From: JACVRW01 sp963826165
Lineage (GTDB): Bacteria; Actinomycetota; Thermoleophilia; Solirubrobacterales; Thermoleophilaceae
Assembly (NCBI GenBank): GCA_963826165.1
Contig: CAWGWC010000016.1
Coordinates: 310,001-374,000 of the forward strand
Direction of reading: 5' to 3'
DNA: 64,000 nucleotides
The notes beneath the pieces are model-generated. The model did no database searches, was not told the origin of the DNA, and worked only from the letters and a program-made list of their open reading frames with translations. Position numbers and translations under genes: made by a program. Below, piece by piece: positions 52,402-61,688 of the stretch. How positions within the stretch are numbered: the stretch's first letter is position 1; the number at the start of each line of letters is the position of its first letter.

Positions 52402-52830
52402 TCACTGGCGGGGACGTGCTGCGGGCGACAGCGCGGCGCGCATCGCCTCGCCGCAGAGCTGCTCGAGCGGGCCGAGCAGGGGCCGCAGCACCGACAGGGG
52501 CTCGAGATCCTCCTCGCGCACCCAGTCCGCCTCGTCACGCGACTCCACGAACCGCGTGATGGCGTCGCGGTACACCGACAGGCGAGCGGGCCGCATGACC
52601 ACCGTGCCCGCACCTCCGCTGAGCTCCCCCAGCTCGTCGGCCAGGGCGGTGAGCTCCCGCAGCTCGAGCACCTCGTCGCTCGACATGCTCGCCGTGCGAA
52701 AGCGCTCGCCCGTGTGCGCGCGAACCGCGTGGGCCGATGCGCTGATCGCGGCCTCGGTGAGATCGAAGCACGCGTGGACCACGGCGTCGCCGTCCAGGTC
52801 CGCCGAGATGTCGATGTGTGCGCGTTCCAT
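52402..52830 (-). CDS. Hypothetical protein
   Basis: An acidic 142-aa protein, predicted mostly helical, without membrane segments or recognisable motifs. Starts MERAHIDISADLDGDAVVHA. Codon use matches its neighbours. It precedes the NAD kinase gene with a 52-bp gap and may be co-transcribed. Confidence 0.6.
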   Translation of the reverse strand: MERAHIDISADLDGDAVVHACFDLTEAAISASAHAVRAHTGERFRTASMSSDEVLELRELTALADELGELSGGAGTVVMRPARLSVYRDAITRFVESRDEADWVREEDLEPLSVLRPLLGPLEQLCGEAMRAALSPAARPRQ

Positions 52831-52926
52831 GACCTCTTCGAATCTATCGGCCCCTGCGGACCGGTACGTGACAGTGCTTACGCACTACGAAGGTCAACGG
52901 TTGACCGGCTCGGTAGCGTCCATGGC

Positions 52927-53244
52927 GTGAGCCAAGACCTGCCCATCGCCTGCTCGCTCACCGCCGCGGAGCTGCCCGCGCGCCTGGCGGAGATCGAGGC
53001 GCTCGGCCGCGATGCGCTCGTACGCCGCGAGGCGGACGGCCGGCTGCGCTTCCACGGTGACGAGCGCACGCGCGAGCGGCTCGAGGCCATCGTCGCCGCA
53101 GAATCGCAGTGCTGCTCGTTCCTCGACTTCGACCTGCGCAGGGACGGCCCCGAGCTGATGCTCTCGATCGGTGCACCGGCCGAGGCTGCGGGCGTGGCCG
53201 ACGCCCTGGCCTCCGCCTTCACCGGGCGAGCCGTCCTCGAGTGA
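52927..53244 (+). CDS. Small hypothetical protein with a Cys-Cys motif
   Basis: A 105-aa protein. It has CSLTAAELPARLAEIEALGRD near the start and EAIVAAESQCCSFLDFDLR in the middle. Similar small proteins lie near MerR regulators or metal genes in actinobacteria, as I recall them; the paired Cys could bind a metal. GTG start chosen at 52927, where the typical start lies. Confidence 0.6.
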   Translation: MSQDLPIACSLTAAELPARLAEIEALGRDALVRREADGRLRFHGDERTRERLEAIVAAESQCCSFLDFDLRRDGPELMLSIGAPAEAAGVADALASAFTGRAVLE

Positions 53245-53247
53245 GGG

Positions 53248-53541
53248 CTACTCGTCCTCCTGCATGACGAAGGCCACGTCGTCCACATAGCAGTAGGTCC
53301 AGTCCTCGCCCGGCTCCACCGAGGTGATCAGCGGGTGCTCGGTCGCCCGGGCGTGGGCCGTGGCGTGACGGTTGGGCGAGGAGTCGCAGCAGCCCACGTG
53401 CCCGCACGAGCGGCAGACACGCAGGTGCACCCAGCGGTCCCCGGTCTTCAGGCAGTCCTCACAACCGGGAACGCTGTCGGGACGCTCGACGGTTACCTGG
53501 TCGAGATGAGAGCAGGCGGTCATCGGGAAAGTGTTGCGCAT
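53248..53541 (-). CDS. UBP-type zinc-finger protein
   Basis: A 97-aa protein with the full zinc-finger UBP pattern: CEDC, HLRVCRSCGHVGCCDSSPNRHATAH and EHPLI, that is Cys/His clusters that hold two to three zinc ions. In eukaryotes this fold binds the ubiquitin C-terminus; bacterial single-domain versions have unknown partners. ATG 53541 has AGGA upstream; ATG 53523 is an alternative. Confidence 0.88.
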   Translation of the reverse strand: MRNTFPMTACSHLDQVTVERPDSVPGCEDCLKTGDRWVHLRVCRSCGHVGCCDSSPNRHATAHARATEHPLITSVEPGEDWTYCYVDDVAFVMQEDE

Positions 53542-53568
53542 CGGCTTCCTGGTGCCGGTGCGCTCCCT

Positions 53569-55992
53569 TCACCGCCGCCCCACGAACTCCAGCACCTGCT
53601 GGAAGGTCGGCCGGTTGGTCGTCCTCATCGTGTTCGGGATCAGGCCGGGCGCGAACCCCGTCCGTGACGCCTCGGAGCGCCACAGCCTCGGGTTTGGCTG
53701 ATTCTGAGCGGCCGCCAAGCGGTTGGCCGTCTCCGCTAGCGCAGCCCAGAGGGACGCGCGGCACGCCGCGAGCCGGCCGTTGCCGCAGTAGCGCAGGTTG
53801 AACCGGCCGCGGACCCGCTCGTCCAGGGCGGTGCGCAGGTCCTTGTCCACGTAGGAGTGGCCCGACTGGCCGCTCAGGTTGCGCACCTCGTCGAGCGCCT
53901 CGAGCAGGTCGCCGCTGAACACCGGTTGCATCACCGCTTCGGCGATCGGCCGCCAGGCCTCGTCCATGATGGTCGGGCCGGGGCTGTCCCAGAAGCCGTT
54001 GTTGTCGGCGTCGAGGCGCGGAGCGTCGCGGCGCACCCACTGGTCGAGGATCTCCCTCACCTGTCCAGCCAGCGGGGTCGGCGGGTTGCTGCCGCGCAGC
54101 ACCCTGCTCACCACGGGCCACACCGGTGAGCGCACGTCCTCGGTGGCCGCCCGGTTCATGATGCCGACGTTGCCGGTGACCGTCACGCGGCGCGGGTAGC
54201 GGTCGAACAGCTCCACCCGCTGGGCGGACCCGTAGGGCTCGTCGTCGCCGTGCATGAAGCCCGGCGCCGAGCGGTTGTTCCAGTTGAGCAGAAGGCCGCC
54301 CGGGCCGCTGAGTGCGTGCGGGTGCTCGTTCTGGGACAGGAAGCCGCGCCACTCGTAGCGCCCCGTGCCGAGCGTGGGCAGCCGGCGGTCGAGACCGCGG
54401 GGGCGCTCGGGCAGAAGACCGGACGAGAAGTTCGCCGTACCGCCACGCGACACGTACGCCCAGTTGAAGGTGAACTCGAACTGGTTGGCGGTGCGATAGA
54501 AGCGCCGCGGCGTCGAGGCCTTGCCCTCCGTCATGTCCTTGAGCGCGGCCAGGTTGAGCGCGTCGCGGCCAAAGGTCGAGCGCTTGCGTGCGAGCGCGTA
54601 GGGACGCCCGCCCACGGTGGCCGTGCCGATGATTGGGCCGTGAACCGACTTCCGGAATCGGAGCGGTTGGCCCGCCAGCACCCCGGCGTTGAAGTCCTCC
54701 AACGGCCGGCACCGACCGTTGTACAGGTAGCTCGCCGAGGCACGGGTCGGCTGGCCGCCGCCCGGCTCGCAGAGCTGCTCGGCGTAGACGTCACGCACGT
54801 CGTGGCCCGCCGAGGTGAGGCTCCACGCGTAGTTCTCCGTGCGCCCGATCAGGATGTACATGGCCAGGCCCGGCACGGCCGCACCCTGGGCCTTGATGCC
54901 CGGCCCCTCGAGGTGCATCTGCTGCACGATCTCGGGGTAGTAGTAGCCCAGCTGGGGCCCCATCACCGACAGCGAGTTGCCGCTGCGCGAGCGCTCGGGA
55001 GCCACCGCCAGGAAGTTCGATGCCCGTCGCCGCGGCGGCGCAGAGGCGGCATTCACGGCAGCCCCCGCCGGTGCGGCGGTGGGATCGAATTCCTGGATCG
55101 AGCCGGGATCGATGACCACCGAGCCCCTGACCCGGCCGCCGGTCAGCGGTCCGTAGGGGAAGCGCCGGTTGATGGTGGTGGGCGCCTCGGGATCGTTGGC
55201 CAGCATCACGTCCTCCCAGGCGGCCTGGCCGCGGGTGCGGCCCAGCGAGCTGCGCAGGCGGGCCAGGAGGTCCGAGTTGCGCGCCTCGTCACCGCCCCCG
55301 GCGCCGAAGATGGAGCCGATGAAGGCGGTCACGGCCAGCACGTCGTTGACCGTGGCCGGCCGCTCGTTCACGTTGTTGGCCTGCCAGTAGGCGTTGATGC
55401 CGTCGGCGTAGGCCTGGGCGTCCGCGATGATCTGCCGGCCCTTCCTCCCGTACGTCCTGACGAGGAGCCGTCGCTGAGCGGTGACCAGCGCCTCGCTCTC
55501 CGGGCTGGGCACGAAGGTCTGGCCGCTCGTGACCAGGCTGAACGCGTCGATGCCGGGGACGTCGGCCACGGCCACGCGGGCGGGACCACGGGCGAGCGTG
55601 ATCAGCAGCGCCCGGTCACGCGCTGTCACCCAGCCGGCTCCGAACGAGACGTCGGCGCGCTTTTCGCCGTAGATGTGCGGCACGCCGTACTCGTCGTAGA
55701 CGATCCGCAGTCCGGGCCGCCCCGTCGGCTCTACGCGCCTGGCGCCGATGGGCTTGAAGTTCTCGGGCAGGAAGAGCCGGTTGATGTCGCGCCGTGCGAC
55801 ACGGCCACGCAGCGGCGTGAGTCCGTCGTAGAGAGGAAGCTGGTCGAGAGAGTTCTGCGTGGTCGGCAGACCGCCATAGTTGCCCGGCGGCAGGATGTAG
55901 CGAGCGGTGTCACCCGGCGCCGCGGCGGCGCCGGCGGGCACGGCCGCGAGCGCAACCAGGGTCAGGACGGCAAAGCAGAGCGAACGACGCAC
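53569..55992 (-). CDS. Penicillin acylase family (Ntn hydrolase) secreted enzyme
   Basis: Protein of 807 aa with a signal peptide. The alpha-chain region has GVPHIYGEKRADVSFGAGWVTARDR. The beta chain should begin at the Ser of RRRASNFLAVAP after self-cleavage. GNSLSVMGPQLGYYYPEI and SVHGPIIG follow, as in the family. It is exported and acts on acyl amides, perhaps acyl-homoserine lactones, other N-acyl compounds or beta-lactams; this cannot be told. GTG 55992 has AGGAGG 8 nt upstream. Divergent from the phosphodiesterase gene. Confidence 0.88.
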   Translation of the reverse strand: MRRSLCFAVLTLVALAAVPAGAAAAPGDTARYILPPGNYGGLPTTQNSLDQLPLYDGLTPLRGRVARRDINRLFLPENFKPIGARRVEPTGRPGLRIVYDEYGVPHIYGEKRADVSFGAGWVTARDRALLITLARGPARVAVADVPGIDAFSLVTSGQTFVPSPESEALVTAQRRLLVRTYGRKGRQIIADAQAYADGINAYWQANNVNERPATVNDVLAVTAFIGSIFGAGGGDEARNSDLLARLRSSLGRTRGQAAWEDVMLANDPEAPTTINRRFPYGPLTGGRVRGSVVIDPGSIQEFDPTAAPAGAAVNAASAPPRRRASNFLAVAPERSRSGNSLSVMGPQLGYYYPEIVQQMHLEGPGIKAQGAAVPGLAMYILIGRTENYAWSLTSAGHDVRDVYAEQLCEPGGGQPTRASASYLYNGRCRPLEDFNAGVLAGQPLRFRKSVHGPIIGTATVGGRPYALARKRSTFGRDALNLAALKDMTEGKASTPRRFYRTANQFEFTFNWAYVSRGGTANFSSGLLPERPRGLDRRLPTLGTGRYEWRGFLSQNEHPHALSGPGGLLLNWNNRSAPGFMHGDDEPYGSAQRVELFDRYPRRVTVTGNVGIMNRAATEDVRSPVWPVVSRVLRGSNPPTPLAGQVREILDQWVRRDAPRLDADNNGFWDSPGPTIMDEAWRPIAEAVMQPVFSGDLLEALDEVRNLSGQSGHSYVDKDLRTALDERVRGRFNLRYCGNGRLAACRASLWAALAETANRLAAAQNQPNPRLWRSEASRTGFAPGLIPNTMRTTNRPTFQQVLEFVGRR

Positions 55993-56149
55993 GGGTGAGG
56001 CTCCTCCTCTGAGCATCGACCGGCAGGCAACCGGCCGCGGGCCGGGCACTCTTTCACATCCTGGCCACCCAGCCAGGAAAAGGGGCCGATCTCCCGACCT
56101 TCGCCCCTCATCCGTTTCGGATGACGCGGCGCGCGCGCGCACGTCAGAC

Positions 56150-56155
56150 GATAAT
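56150..56155 (+). promoter_or_regulatory. -10 element GATAAT before the phosphodiesterase gene
   Basis: GATAAT (5/6 to consensus) in otherwise GC-rich DNA, ending 9 bp before the GTG start, so the message would be leaderless or nearly so. No -35 can be seen, and no ribosome site lies before the GTG, which agrees. Confidence 0.45.
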
Positions 56156-56164
56156 TCCCGTCTC

Positions 56165-58177
56165 GTGCACGCAGACTCCGGCACTCCCACCGGCAACCAG
56201 GTCGGCTGGCAGCCGGCGAGACCGCGCCTGCGCCCCCTTCGGCTGCTGGTGGCCTGGATCGTCAGCGCGGCCTCGGTGTGGGTCGCGGCCGCGATCGTTC
56301 CCGGGTTCGATCTGGGCGAACTGGGCTCGGCCTTCGTCGTGGCGGCCGCGCTCGCCGTGTTCAACGCTCTGCTGCCGCCACTGGTGGCGGCGCTGCGCCT
56401 GCCGGCCACCCTGGTCACGGGCTTCCTGCTGGTGCTGGCGGTCAACGCCGGGGGGCTGATGCTGGCTGACGCCCTGCTCCCCGAATTCGGCAGCGTGGGC
56501 TCGTTCTGGGATGCCCTGCTGGCCTCGCTCGTCATGACCGCGGTGGCCATCCCGCTGCAGGTCATGCTCGGCACCAACGACCACGACGACCACGCATTCA
56601 GGGTCGTGCGGCGGGTGGCTCGCCGCGGGCGGGGAGAGGTGCCGCTCACCCCCGGCATCGTCTTCCTCGAGATCGATGGCCTGGCCCTGCCCGTGCTGCG
56701 AAGGGCGATGCGCGACGGGAACACCCCGGTGATGGCACGCTGGATGGACGAGCGCGGCTACCGCCTCGCCGAGTGGGAGACGGACCTCTCGTCGCAGACC
56801 GGCGCGAGCCAGGCCGGGATCCTGCTCGGCTCGAACGAGGACATCCCGGCCTTTCGCTGGGTGGACAAGGCGTCGGGCAGGCTCGTGGCCTGCTCGTCAC
56901 CCGCCGACTGCGCCGCCATCGAACGGGAGCACTCGACGGGAGCGGGCCTGCTGGCCGACGGAGGCGCGAGCCGAGGCAATCTGCTCTCCGGTGACGCCGA
57001 GGAGACGATCCTCACCGTGAGCCGCATGGACGCCGAGACGGGACGCAACCCCGGCTACCGGGCCTTCTTCGCCGACGGTGTGAACGTGACCCGGGCGTTC
57101 GTCCTGTTCCTCTGGGAAGTCATCCTCGAGTGGACCGCCGCGGCGCGGGCGGCCCGGCGGGACGTCCGCCCGCGGGGCCACCGGGGCGGCGCCTATCCGT
57201 TTCTGCGGGGAGCCATGTGCGTGATCGTGCGCAACGCCATCGTCTTCGGCGTGATGACCGACATGCTGCGCGGCCGCCCGGCCGTGTACGCCACCTTCTC
57301 GAGCTACGACGAGGTGGCCCATCACTCTGGGCTGGAACGAGCCGACACCCTCGAGGCGCTGCGCAAGCTCGACCAGGAGTTCGCCGCAATCGAGCACGCG
57401 CTCAGCTATGCGCCGCGGCCGTACGAGATCGTCGTGCTCTCCGACCACGGCCAGACCCAGGGCGCCACCTTCAAGCAGCGCAACGGCTACGGGCTGGACG
57501 AGCTCGTGGAGCGCAACCTGAGCAGCGGAGACGTGGCCGGCTACGCCGGCGGCGACGAGCAGCGGGCCATGGTCGGCCACGCGGTGAACGAGGCCACGGG
57601 CGCCAAGCCGAAGAAGCAACCGAAGAACGACGTGTCCGGCCGGACCGCCGTCGTGCTCGGCTCCGGCAACCTGGGGCTGGTCTACCTGATGGACGAGCCG
57701 CGGCGCCTGACCCTCGAGGAGATGGATGAGCGCCACCCGCGGCTCGTGCCGTCGCTGAGGGAGCACCCCCACATCGCCTGGCTGCTCGTGCGCTCAGAGT
57801 CCCGCGGCGCCCTCGTGCTCGGCCCCGGCGGAACCCTCGAGCTCGACAGCGGACGCGTCGAGGGCGACGATCCCCTGGCCGCGTTCTCTCCCACCGCCGC
57901 GCGCCACCTGGCCCGGACGGACGGCTTCGCGCACGTGGCGGACATCATGGTCGGCAGCTTCTACGACCCGGAGCGCGAGGAGGGCTGCGCCTTCGAGGAG
58001 CTGATCTCGTTTCACGGCGGACTGGGAGGGCCCCAGACCAGGCCGTTCATCCTGCACCCGCGGTCGCTGCCGATGCCGCCCGACCCGATCGTCGGCGCCG
58101 CCGCCGTGCACACCCTGCTGCTCGGCTGGCGCCGGCTCCTGCAGGAGCCTCAGAAGACCTTCACCACGGTGTCCTGA
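56165..58177 (+). CDS. Membrane protein: holin-like domain fused to an alkaline-phosphatase-fold phosphodiesterase
   Basis: Protein of 670 aa. The first 150 residues have four hydrophobic segments as in the phage-holin-4 family. The second part is an alkaline-phosphatase-superfamily domain: VFLEIDGLALPVLRRAM with the first metal Asp, SSQTGASQAG with the nucleophile Thr, FSSYDEVAHHSG, and VLSDHGQTQG with the other metal ligands. It likely hydrolyses phosphodiester or phospholipid-like bonds at the membrane face. Start GTG 56165. Its last 28 bp overlap the convergent transpeptidase gene. Confidence 0.83.
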   Translation: MHADSGTPTGNQVGWQPARPRLRPLRLLVAWIVSAASVWVAAAIVPGFDLGELGSAFVVAAALAVFNALLPPLVAALRLPATLVTGFLLVLAVNAGGLMLADALLPEFGSVGSFWDALLASLVMTAVAIPLQVMLGTNDHDDHAFRVVRRVARRGRGEVPLTPGIVFLEIDGLALPVLRRAMRDGNTPVMARWMDERGYRLAEWETDLSSQTGASQAGILLGSNEDIPAFRWVDKASGRLVACSSPADCAAIEREHSTGAGLLADGGASRGNLLSGDAEETILTVSRMDAETGRNPGYRAFFADGVNVTRAFVLFLWEVILEWTAAARAARRDVRPRGHRGGAYPFLRGAMCVIVRNAIVFGVMTDMLRGRPAVYATFSSYDEVAHHSGLERADTLEALRKLDQEFAAIEHALSYAPRPYEIVVLSDHGQTQGATFKQRNGYGLDELVERNLSSGDVAGYAGGDEQRAMVGHAVNEATGAKPKKQPKNDVSGRTAVVLGSGNLGLVYLMDEPRRLTLEEMDERHPRLVPSLREHPHIAWLLVRSESRGALVLGPGGTLELDSGRVEGDDPLAAFSPTAARHLARTDGFAHVADIMVGSFYDPEREEGCAFEELISFHGGLGGPQTRPFILHPRSLPMPPDPIVGAAAVHTLLLGWRRLLQEPQKTFTTVS

Positions 58178-59230
58178 GCGGCGAACCGATATAGGCCCGG
58201 CGCCTCGGGCGCCGGTACGCGCACGCATCCGTGGGAGGCGGGAAAGGTGGGCACGTCGGGCCACTCGTGGAAGGCGATCCCCTGGTTGAAGTAGGAGGCG
58301 TAGGGCAGCCACACCTTGAACGGGACCGACCACGAGCGCAGCTCCTTGCGAAAGATCCTGTAGGTCCCCGTGGGCGTCGCGTTGGCGGCATCGCCGGTCG
58401 AGACGTGAATCGCCCGAAGCGTGCGGCCCGCCCGGACCAGCAGGGCCACGCCCTTGGCCCGGTACACCTCGATGCGCCGGGGCGGGCCGCCGGCTCGGGG
58501 GCGCGGCCGGCGGGCGGCGGCGAGCGCGGCCGTGGTGGCCGGTCCCACCAGGCCGTCGCGCTGCAGGCCCTGCCAGGACTGGAAGGCGATCACCGCCTGC
58601 TGGGTGCGGTAGCCGAGCAGGCCGTCGACCGCGTCGGCCGGAAGGTAGCCGAGCTCGGCCAACCGCTGCTGGGCCTCGCGCGTGCCGGCCACCGGCGGTC
58701 CCGGTGGCCGCCTCTCCCTCACCGGCGGCCGGGACGGCTCGCGGAAGTCCGAGCGCTCGAGGTCGTCGACCACCAGACGCTCCCCCGGCGCGCACCCTGG
58801 CCTCACGGATGTCGCCGAACTGGGAGGCCGTGTAGATCACCTGGGCCAGGCGTGCGCGCAGGTCGAGCTTCTGCTCGGGCGTACGGGCCGCTGGATCGGC
58901 CGGGACTCCCTGAAGGAAGCGCGCCGACAGGCGGACCACGGCCTTTCCGCGGCCGGAGACCGAGATGCCGAGGAGCCTCACCCCCCGGGGGATCTGGGTC
59001 TCCACGTCCCGCGCCCGCTCGGCCGCGGTCGGCCCCCTGAGGAGAGCGCGCAGCGTGGGCACCAGGATCGTGCCGCCGCGGGGAAGCGAGCGTTCGACGG
59101 TGTCGAACTGCTCACCGGCCGTGAACCAGAGCTTCACGGGCTCGCGCGACTGCGCTCCGGCGCCCGCGGGCGCAACCGCGGGCAGGATCAGCGCGAGCGC
59201 GAGCAGCGCAACAAGGGGGCGGCACGTCAT
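58150..59230 (-). pseudogene. GerMN / peptidoglycan-binding / L,D-transpeptidase protein, apparently frameshifted
   Basis: From ATG 59230, one frame gives a signal peptide and a GerMN domain (REPVKLWFTAGEQFDTVER to ASQFGDI). A second frame then gives LVVDDLERSDFREPS, a peptidoglycan-binding repeat (AQQRLAELGYLPADAVDGLLG) and a YkuD L,D-transpeptidase ending with FPASHGCVRVP (catalytic Cys). Removing one base from the C run at 58782-58786 joins them (RVRAGERLVVDDL). The intact protein of about 360 aa would cross-link peptidoglycan outside the membrane. Confidence 0.8.
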
Positions 59231-59243
59231 GGAGGCGGGCAGC

Positions 59244-60074
59244 CTAGTCGGCGCTCGGACGGAGTCCCTTGAAGCGCTTCATGTTCTCGGTCATGGCCAC
59301 CTCGGTGGGCAGGCGCTCCATGCTCGAGGCGCCGAAGAAGCCCTTGATGCCGGTGGTCCGCTCGAGCACGTAGGCAGCATCCTCGGGCTCGGCGAGGGGG
59401 CCGCCGTGGCAGAGCACGATCACGTCCGGGTTGACCGCCACGGCAGCGTCGCGCATGGCCTGGATCTCCTCCACGCACTCGTCGAGCGTCTTGGCCGTCT
59501 CGGCGCCGATCGTCCCCTTGGTGGTGAGGCCCATGTGGGGCACGAGCACGTCGGCCCCGGCCCGGGTCATGGCCTCCGCCGACTGCGGGTCGAAGACGTA
59601 GGGCGAGGTGAGCAGACCCAGCTCCGAGGCCGCGGCGATCATCTCGACCTCGAGCCCGTAGCCCATGCCCGTCTCCTCCAGGTTGGCCCGGAAGGTGCCG
59701 TCGATCAGCCCCACCGTGGGGAAGTTCTGCACGCCGGCGAACCCGGCGTCGCGCACGTCCTCCAGAAAGCGCGGGATCAGCCGGAACGGATCGGTGCCGC
59801 ACACGCCCGCCAGCACCGGCGTGTGCTCGACCACGGGCAGCACCTCGCTGGCCATCTCCATGACGATCGCGTTGGCGTCGCCGTAGGGCATCAGCCCGGC
59901 CAGCGAGCCGCGACCCGCCATCCGGTAGCGACCCGAGTTGTAGATGATGATCAGATCGGTTCCGCCGGCCTCGGCGCACTTGGCCGACAGCCCGGTGCCC
60001 GCGCCGGCGCCGATGATCGCCTTGCCGGAGTCGATGGTGGCGCGCAGCTTGGCGCGCGCCTCGTCACCTGTCAC
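59244..60074 (-). CDS. Phosphoenolpyruvate hydrolase-like TIM-barrel protein
   Basis: Protein of 276 aa: AIIGAGAGTGLSAKCAEAGGTDLIIIYNSGRYRM, then AGVCGTDPFR, GVQNFPTVGLIDG, VPHMGLTTKGTIGA and VLCHGGPLAEPEDA. This is the PEP_hydrolase family that often is encoded beside, or fused to, Tm-1-like proteins. It overlaps the Tm-1-like gene by 11 bp. Its real substrate is not established. Confidence 0.88.
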   Translation of the reverse strand: MTGDEARAKLRATIDSGKAIIGAGAGTGLSAKCAEAGGTDLIIIYNSGRYRMAGRGSLAGLMPYGDANAIVMEMASEVLPVVEHTPVLAGVCGTDPFRLIPRFLEDVRDAGFAGVQNFPTVGLIDGTFRANLEETGMGYGLEVEMIAAASELGLLTSPYVFDPQSAEAMTRAGADVLVPHMGLTTKGTIGAETAKTLDECVEEIQAMRDAAVAVNPDVIVLCHGGPLAEPEDAAYVLERTTGIKGFFGASSMERLPTEVAMTENMKRFKGLRPSAD

Positions 60075-61281
60075 GGTCTTGCATGTACTCGTCGAGCTTG
60101 GCCACCATCGCGCGCGCGAACTCCGGATCGTTCACGTCGAGATCGAGCTCCACGAGCTCGACGTTGTCGCTCACCTTGCGCAGCTCCTCGAACAGCGCGG
60201 CGTCGGCCTCCGGGTCGTGGAAGGGCTGGCCCTCGACGTCGATCATCGACACACCCTTCAACGGCAGGAACAGGGCCGTCGGGCCCACGGCCGCCGACAG
60301 CTTGCGGGCGATGCGGCGCCCCAGCTCGGCGTTCTCGTCCCTGGTGGTGCGCATCAGCGTGACCACCGGGTTGTGCACGTAGAGGTTGCGGTCCTCGAAC
60401 TGCGACGGCACCGAGTCGCGCGCGCCGAAGTTGACCATGTCGAGCGCGCCGACGGACACCACCTGGGGCACCCCCAGCCGGCCGGCCATCTCGAGACGGT
60501 CGGGCCCGGCGGAGAGCACCCCGCCCACCAGGTCGTCGCACAGCTCCGTGGTGGTCACGTCGAGCACGCCGCGCAGGAAGCCCGACTCGATCAGCCCCTC
60601 CATCGACTCGCCCCCCACTCCGGTGGCGTGAAAGACCACCGGCTCGTAGCCAAGCCGCTCGAGCTCCTCGCGCGCCACGGTCAGGCACGGCGTGGTCACG
60701 CCGAACATCGTGGCGCCCACCAACGGCCGGTCCTCGGTCACGCCCGGCGGAGGCGCGTTGACCATGCCCGCCATGGCCGCGGCGGCGTTGGCGAGCACGC
60801 GTGCGGAGATCGGGTTGACCCCGGCAACGTCGGCCACCGAGGCCATCATGGTCACGTCGCGCGAGCCCACGTAGTCGCGGGTGTCGCCGGCGGCCATGGT
60901 GGAGACCATCAGCTTTGGTACGCCCACCGGCAACGCCTGCATCGCCTGGGTGGCGATGGCCGTGTTGCCCGAGCCACCCGCCGCCAGCACGCCGTGGATG
61001 CGGTCCTCCTCGTGCAGGCGCCGCGCGAGCGTGCCCGCCGCCGCGGCCATCGCGCTCACCGCGGCGCCGCGGTCGCGCGCCTCGGCCAGGGCGGCCAGAT
61101 CGGCCCCGCCCGCCGCGGCCAGCTCCTCTCGGCTGATGTCCGGTTCGACCGACGGCGGGTCGAGCGTGCCGGCGTCGGCCAGCAGCACGTCCACCCCCGC
61201 GTCCTGCAGCCGGTCGCGCAGGAACTCGTACTCGGCCCCCTTGGTATCGAGGGTGCCGATGAGCAGGACGGTGGGGCTCAC
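60064..61281 (-). CDS. Tm-1-like ATP-binding domain protein (UPF0261)
   Basis: Protein of 405 aa. It starts VLLIGTLDTKGAEYEFLRDR, then GVLAAGGSGNTAIATQAMQ, KLMVSTMAAGD, PLVGATMFGVTTPCLT and ATGVGGESMEGL. The plant Tm-1 resistance protein has this domain plus the TIM barrel that is encoded here by the next gene. Bound ATP is expected. GTG overlaps the cupin stop (GTGA). The operon context with a Liv-type transporter suggests use of an imported compound. Confidence 0.9.
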   Translation of the reverse strand: MSPTVLLIGTLDTKGAEYEFLRDRLQDAGVDVLLADAGTLDPPSVEPDISREELAAAGGADLAALAEARDRGAAVSAMAAAAGTLARRLHEEDRIHGVLAAGGSGNTAIATQAMQALPVGVPKLMVSTMAAGDTRDYVGSRDVTMMASVADVAGVNPISARVLANAAAAMAGMVNAPPPGVTEDRPLVGATMFGVTTPCLTVAREELERLGYEPVVFHATGVGGESMEGLIESGFLRGVLDVTTTELCDDLVGGVLSAGPDRLEMAGRLGVPQVVSVGALDMVNFGARDSVPSQFEDRNLYVHNPVVTLMRTTRDENAELGRRIARKLSAAVGPTALFLPLKGVSMIDVEGQPFHDPEADAALFEELRKVSDNVELVELDLDVNDPEFARAMVAKLDEYMQDRDR

Positions 61282-61688
61282 GAATTCAGTGCCCAGGCGG
61301 GCCCGTCGCCCTCGCGGAAGTCCGGCAGGTCGCGCAGCGCCTTCTCGGCGCCTCCCGGGTTGTAGAGCGCGAGCAGCCGCAGCGGTTGCCAGCCGGTGTT
61401 GACGGTCGAGTGGAACATCCCGGTGGGCACGTAGATCGTGTCGCCGGGGGCGATGGCGAATGCGTTCTCGCCGTCGTCGTCGAGCATCTGCTCGCCCTCG
61501 CCGGCCAGCACGTAGAGGATCTCCTCGGACTCCGGGTGGTTGTGGCGCTCGTGACCTTTGCCCGGAAGCAGCACGACCTCGCCGAACGTCAGGTTCGCGC
61601 CCTCGGTGTCGTCGGGCGTGACGAACCACTTGATCACTCCCCAGTCGAACGACTGGACCGGCTTCGAGCCGGCGTCTACGGCTTTCAT
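61278..61688 (-). CDS. Cupin-domain protein
   Basis: Protein of 136 aa with a single cupin: motif 1 GHERHNHPESEEILYVLAGEGEQM, motif 2 DTIYVPTGMFHSTVN. Metal-binding His and Glu are present. ATG preceded by GAGGAGAGGAG, a strong ribosome site. Co-operonic with the Tm-1-like gene; may act on the same substrate. Confidence 0.87.
   Translation of the reverse strand: MKAVDAGSKPVQSFDWGVIKWFVTPDDTEGANLTFGEVVLLPGKGHERHNHPESEEILYVLAGEGEQMLDDDGENAFAIAPGDTIYVPTGMFHSTVNTGWQPLRLLALYNPGGAEKALRDLPDFREGDGPAWALNS

Noticed and set aside
55907..56164. Upstream extension of the phosphodiesterase from 55907
   Set aside because: It would overlap the signal peptide of the divergent acylase gene and reads as low-complexity; GTG 56165 fits the -10 element.
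58185..58196. CCGATATAGG near the end of the transpeptidase gene as an operator
   Set aside because: Not palindromic like the operator and within coding sequence.
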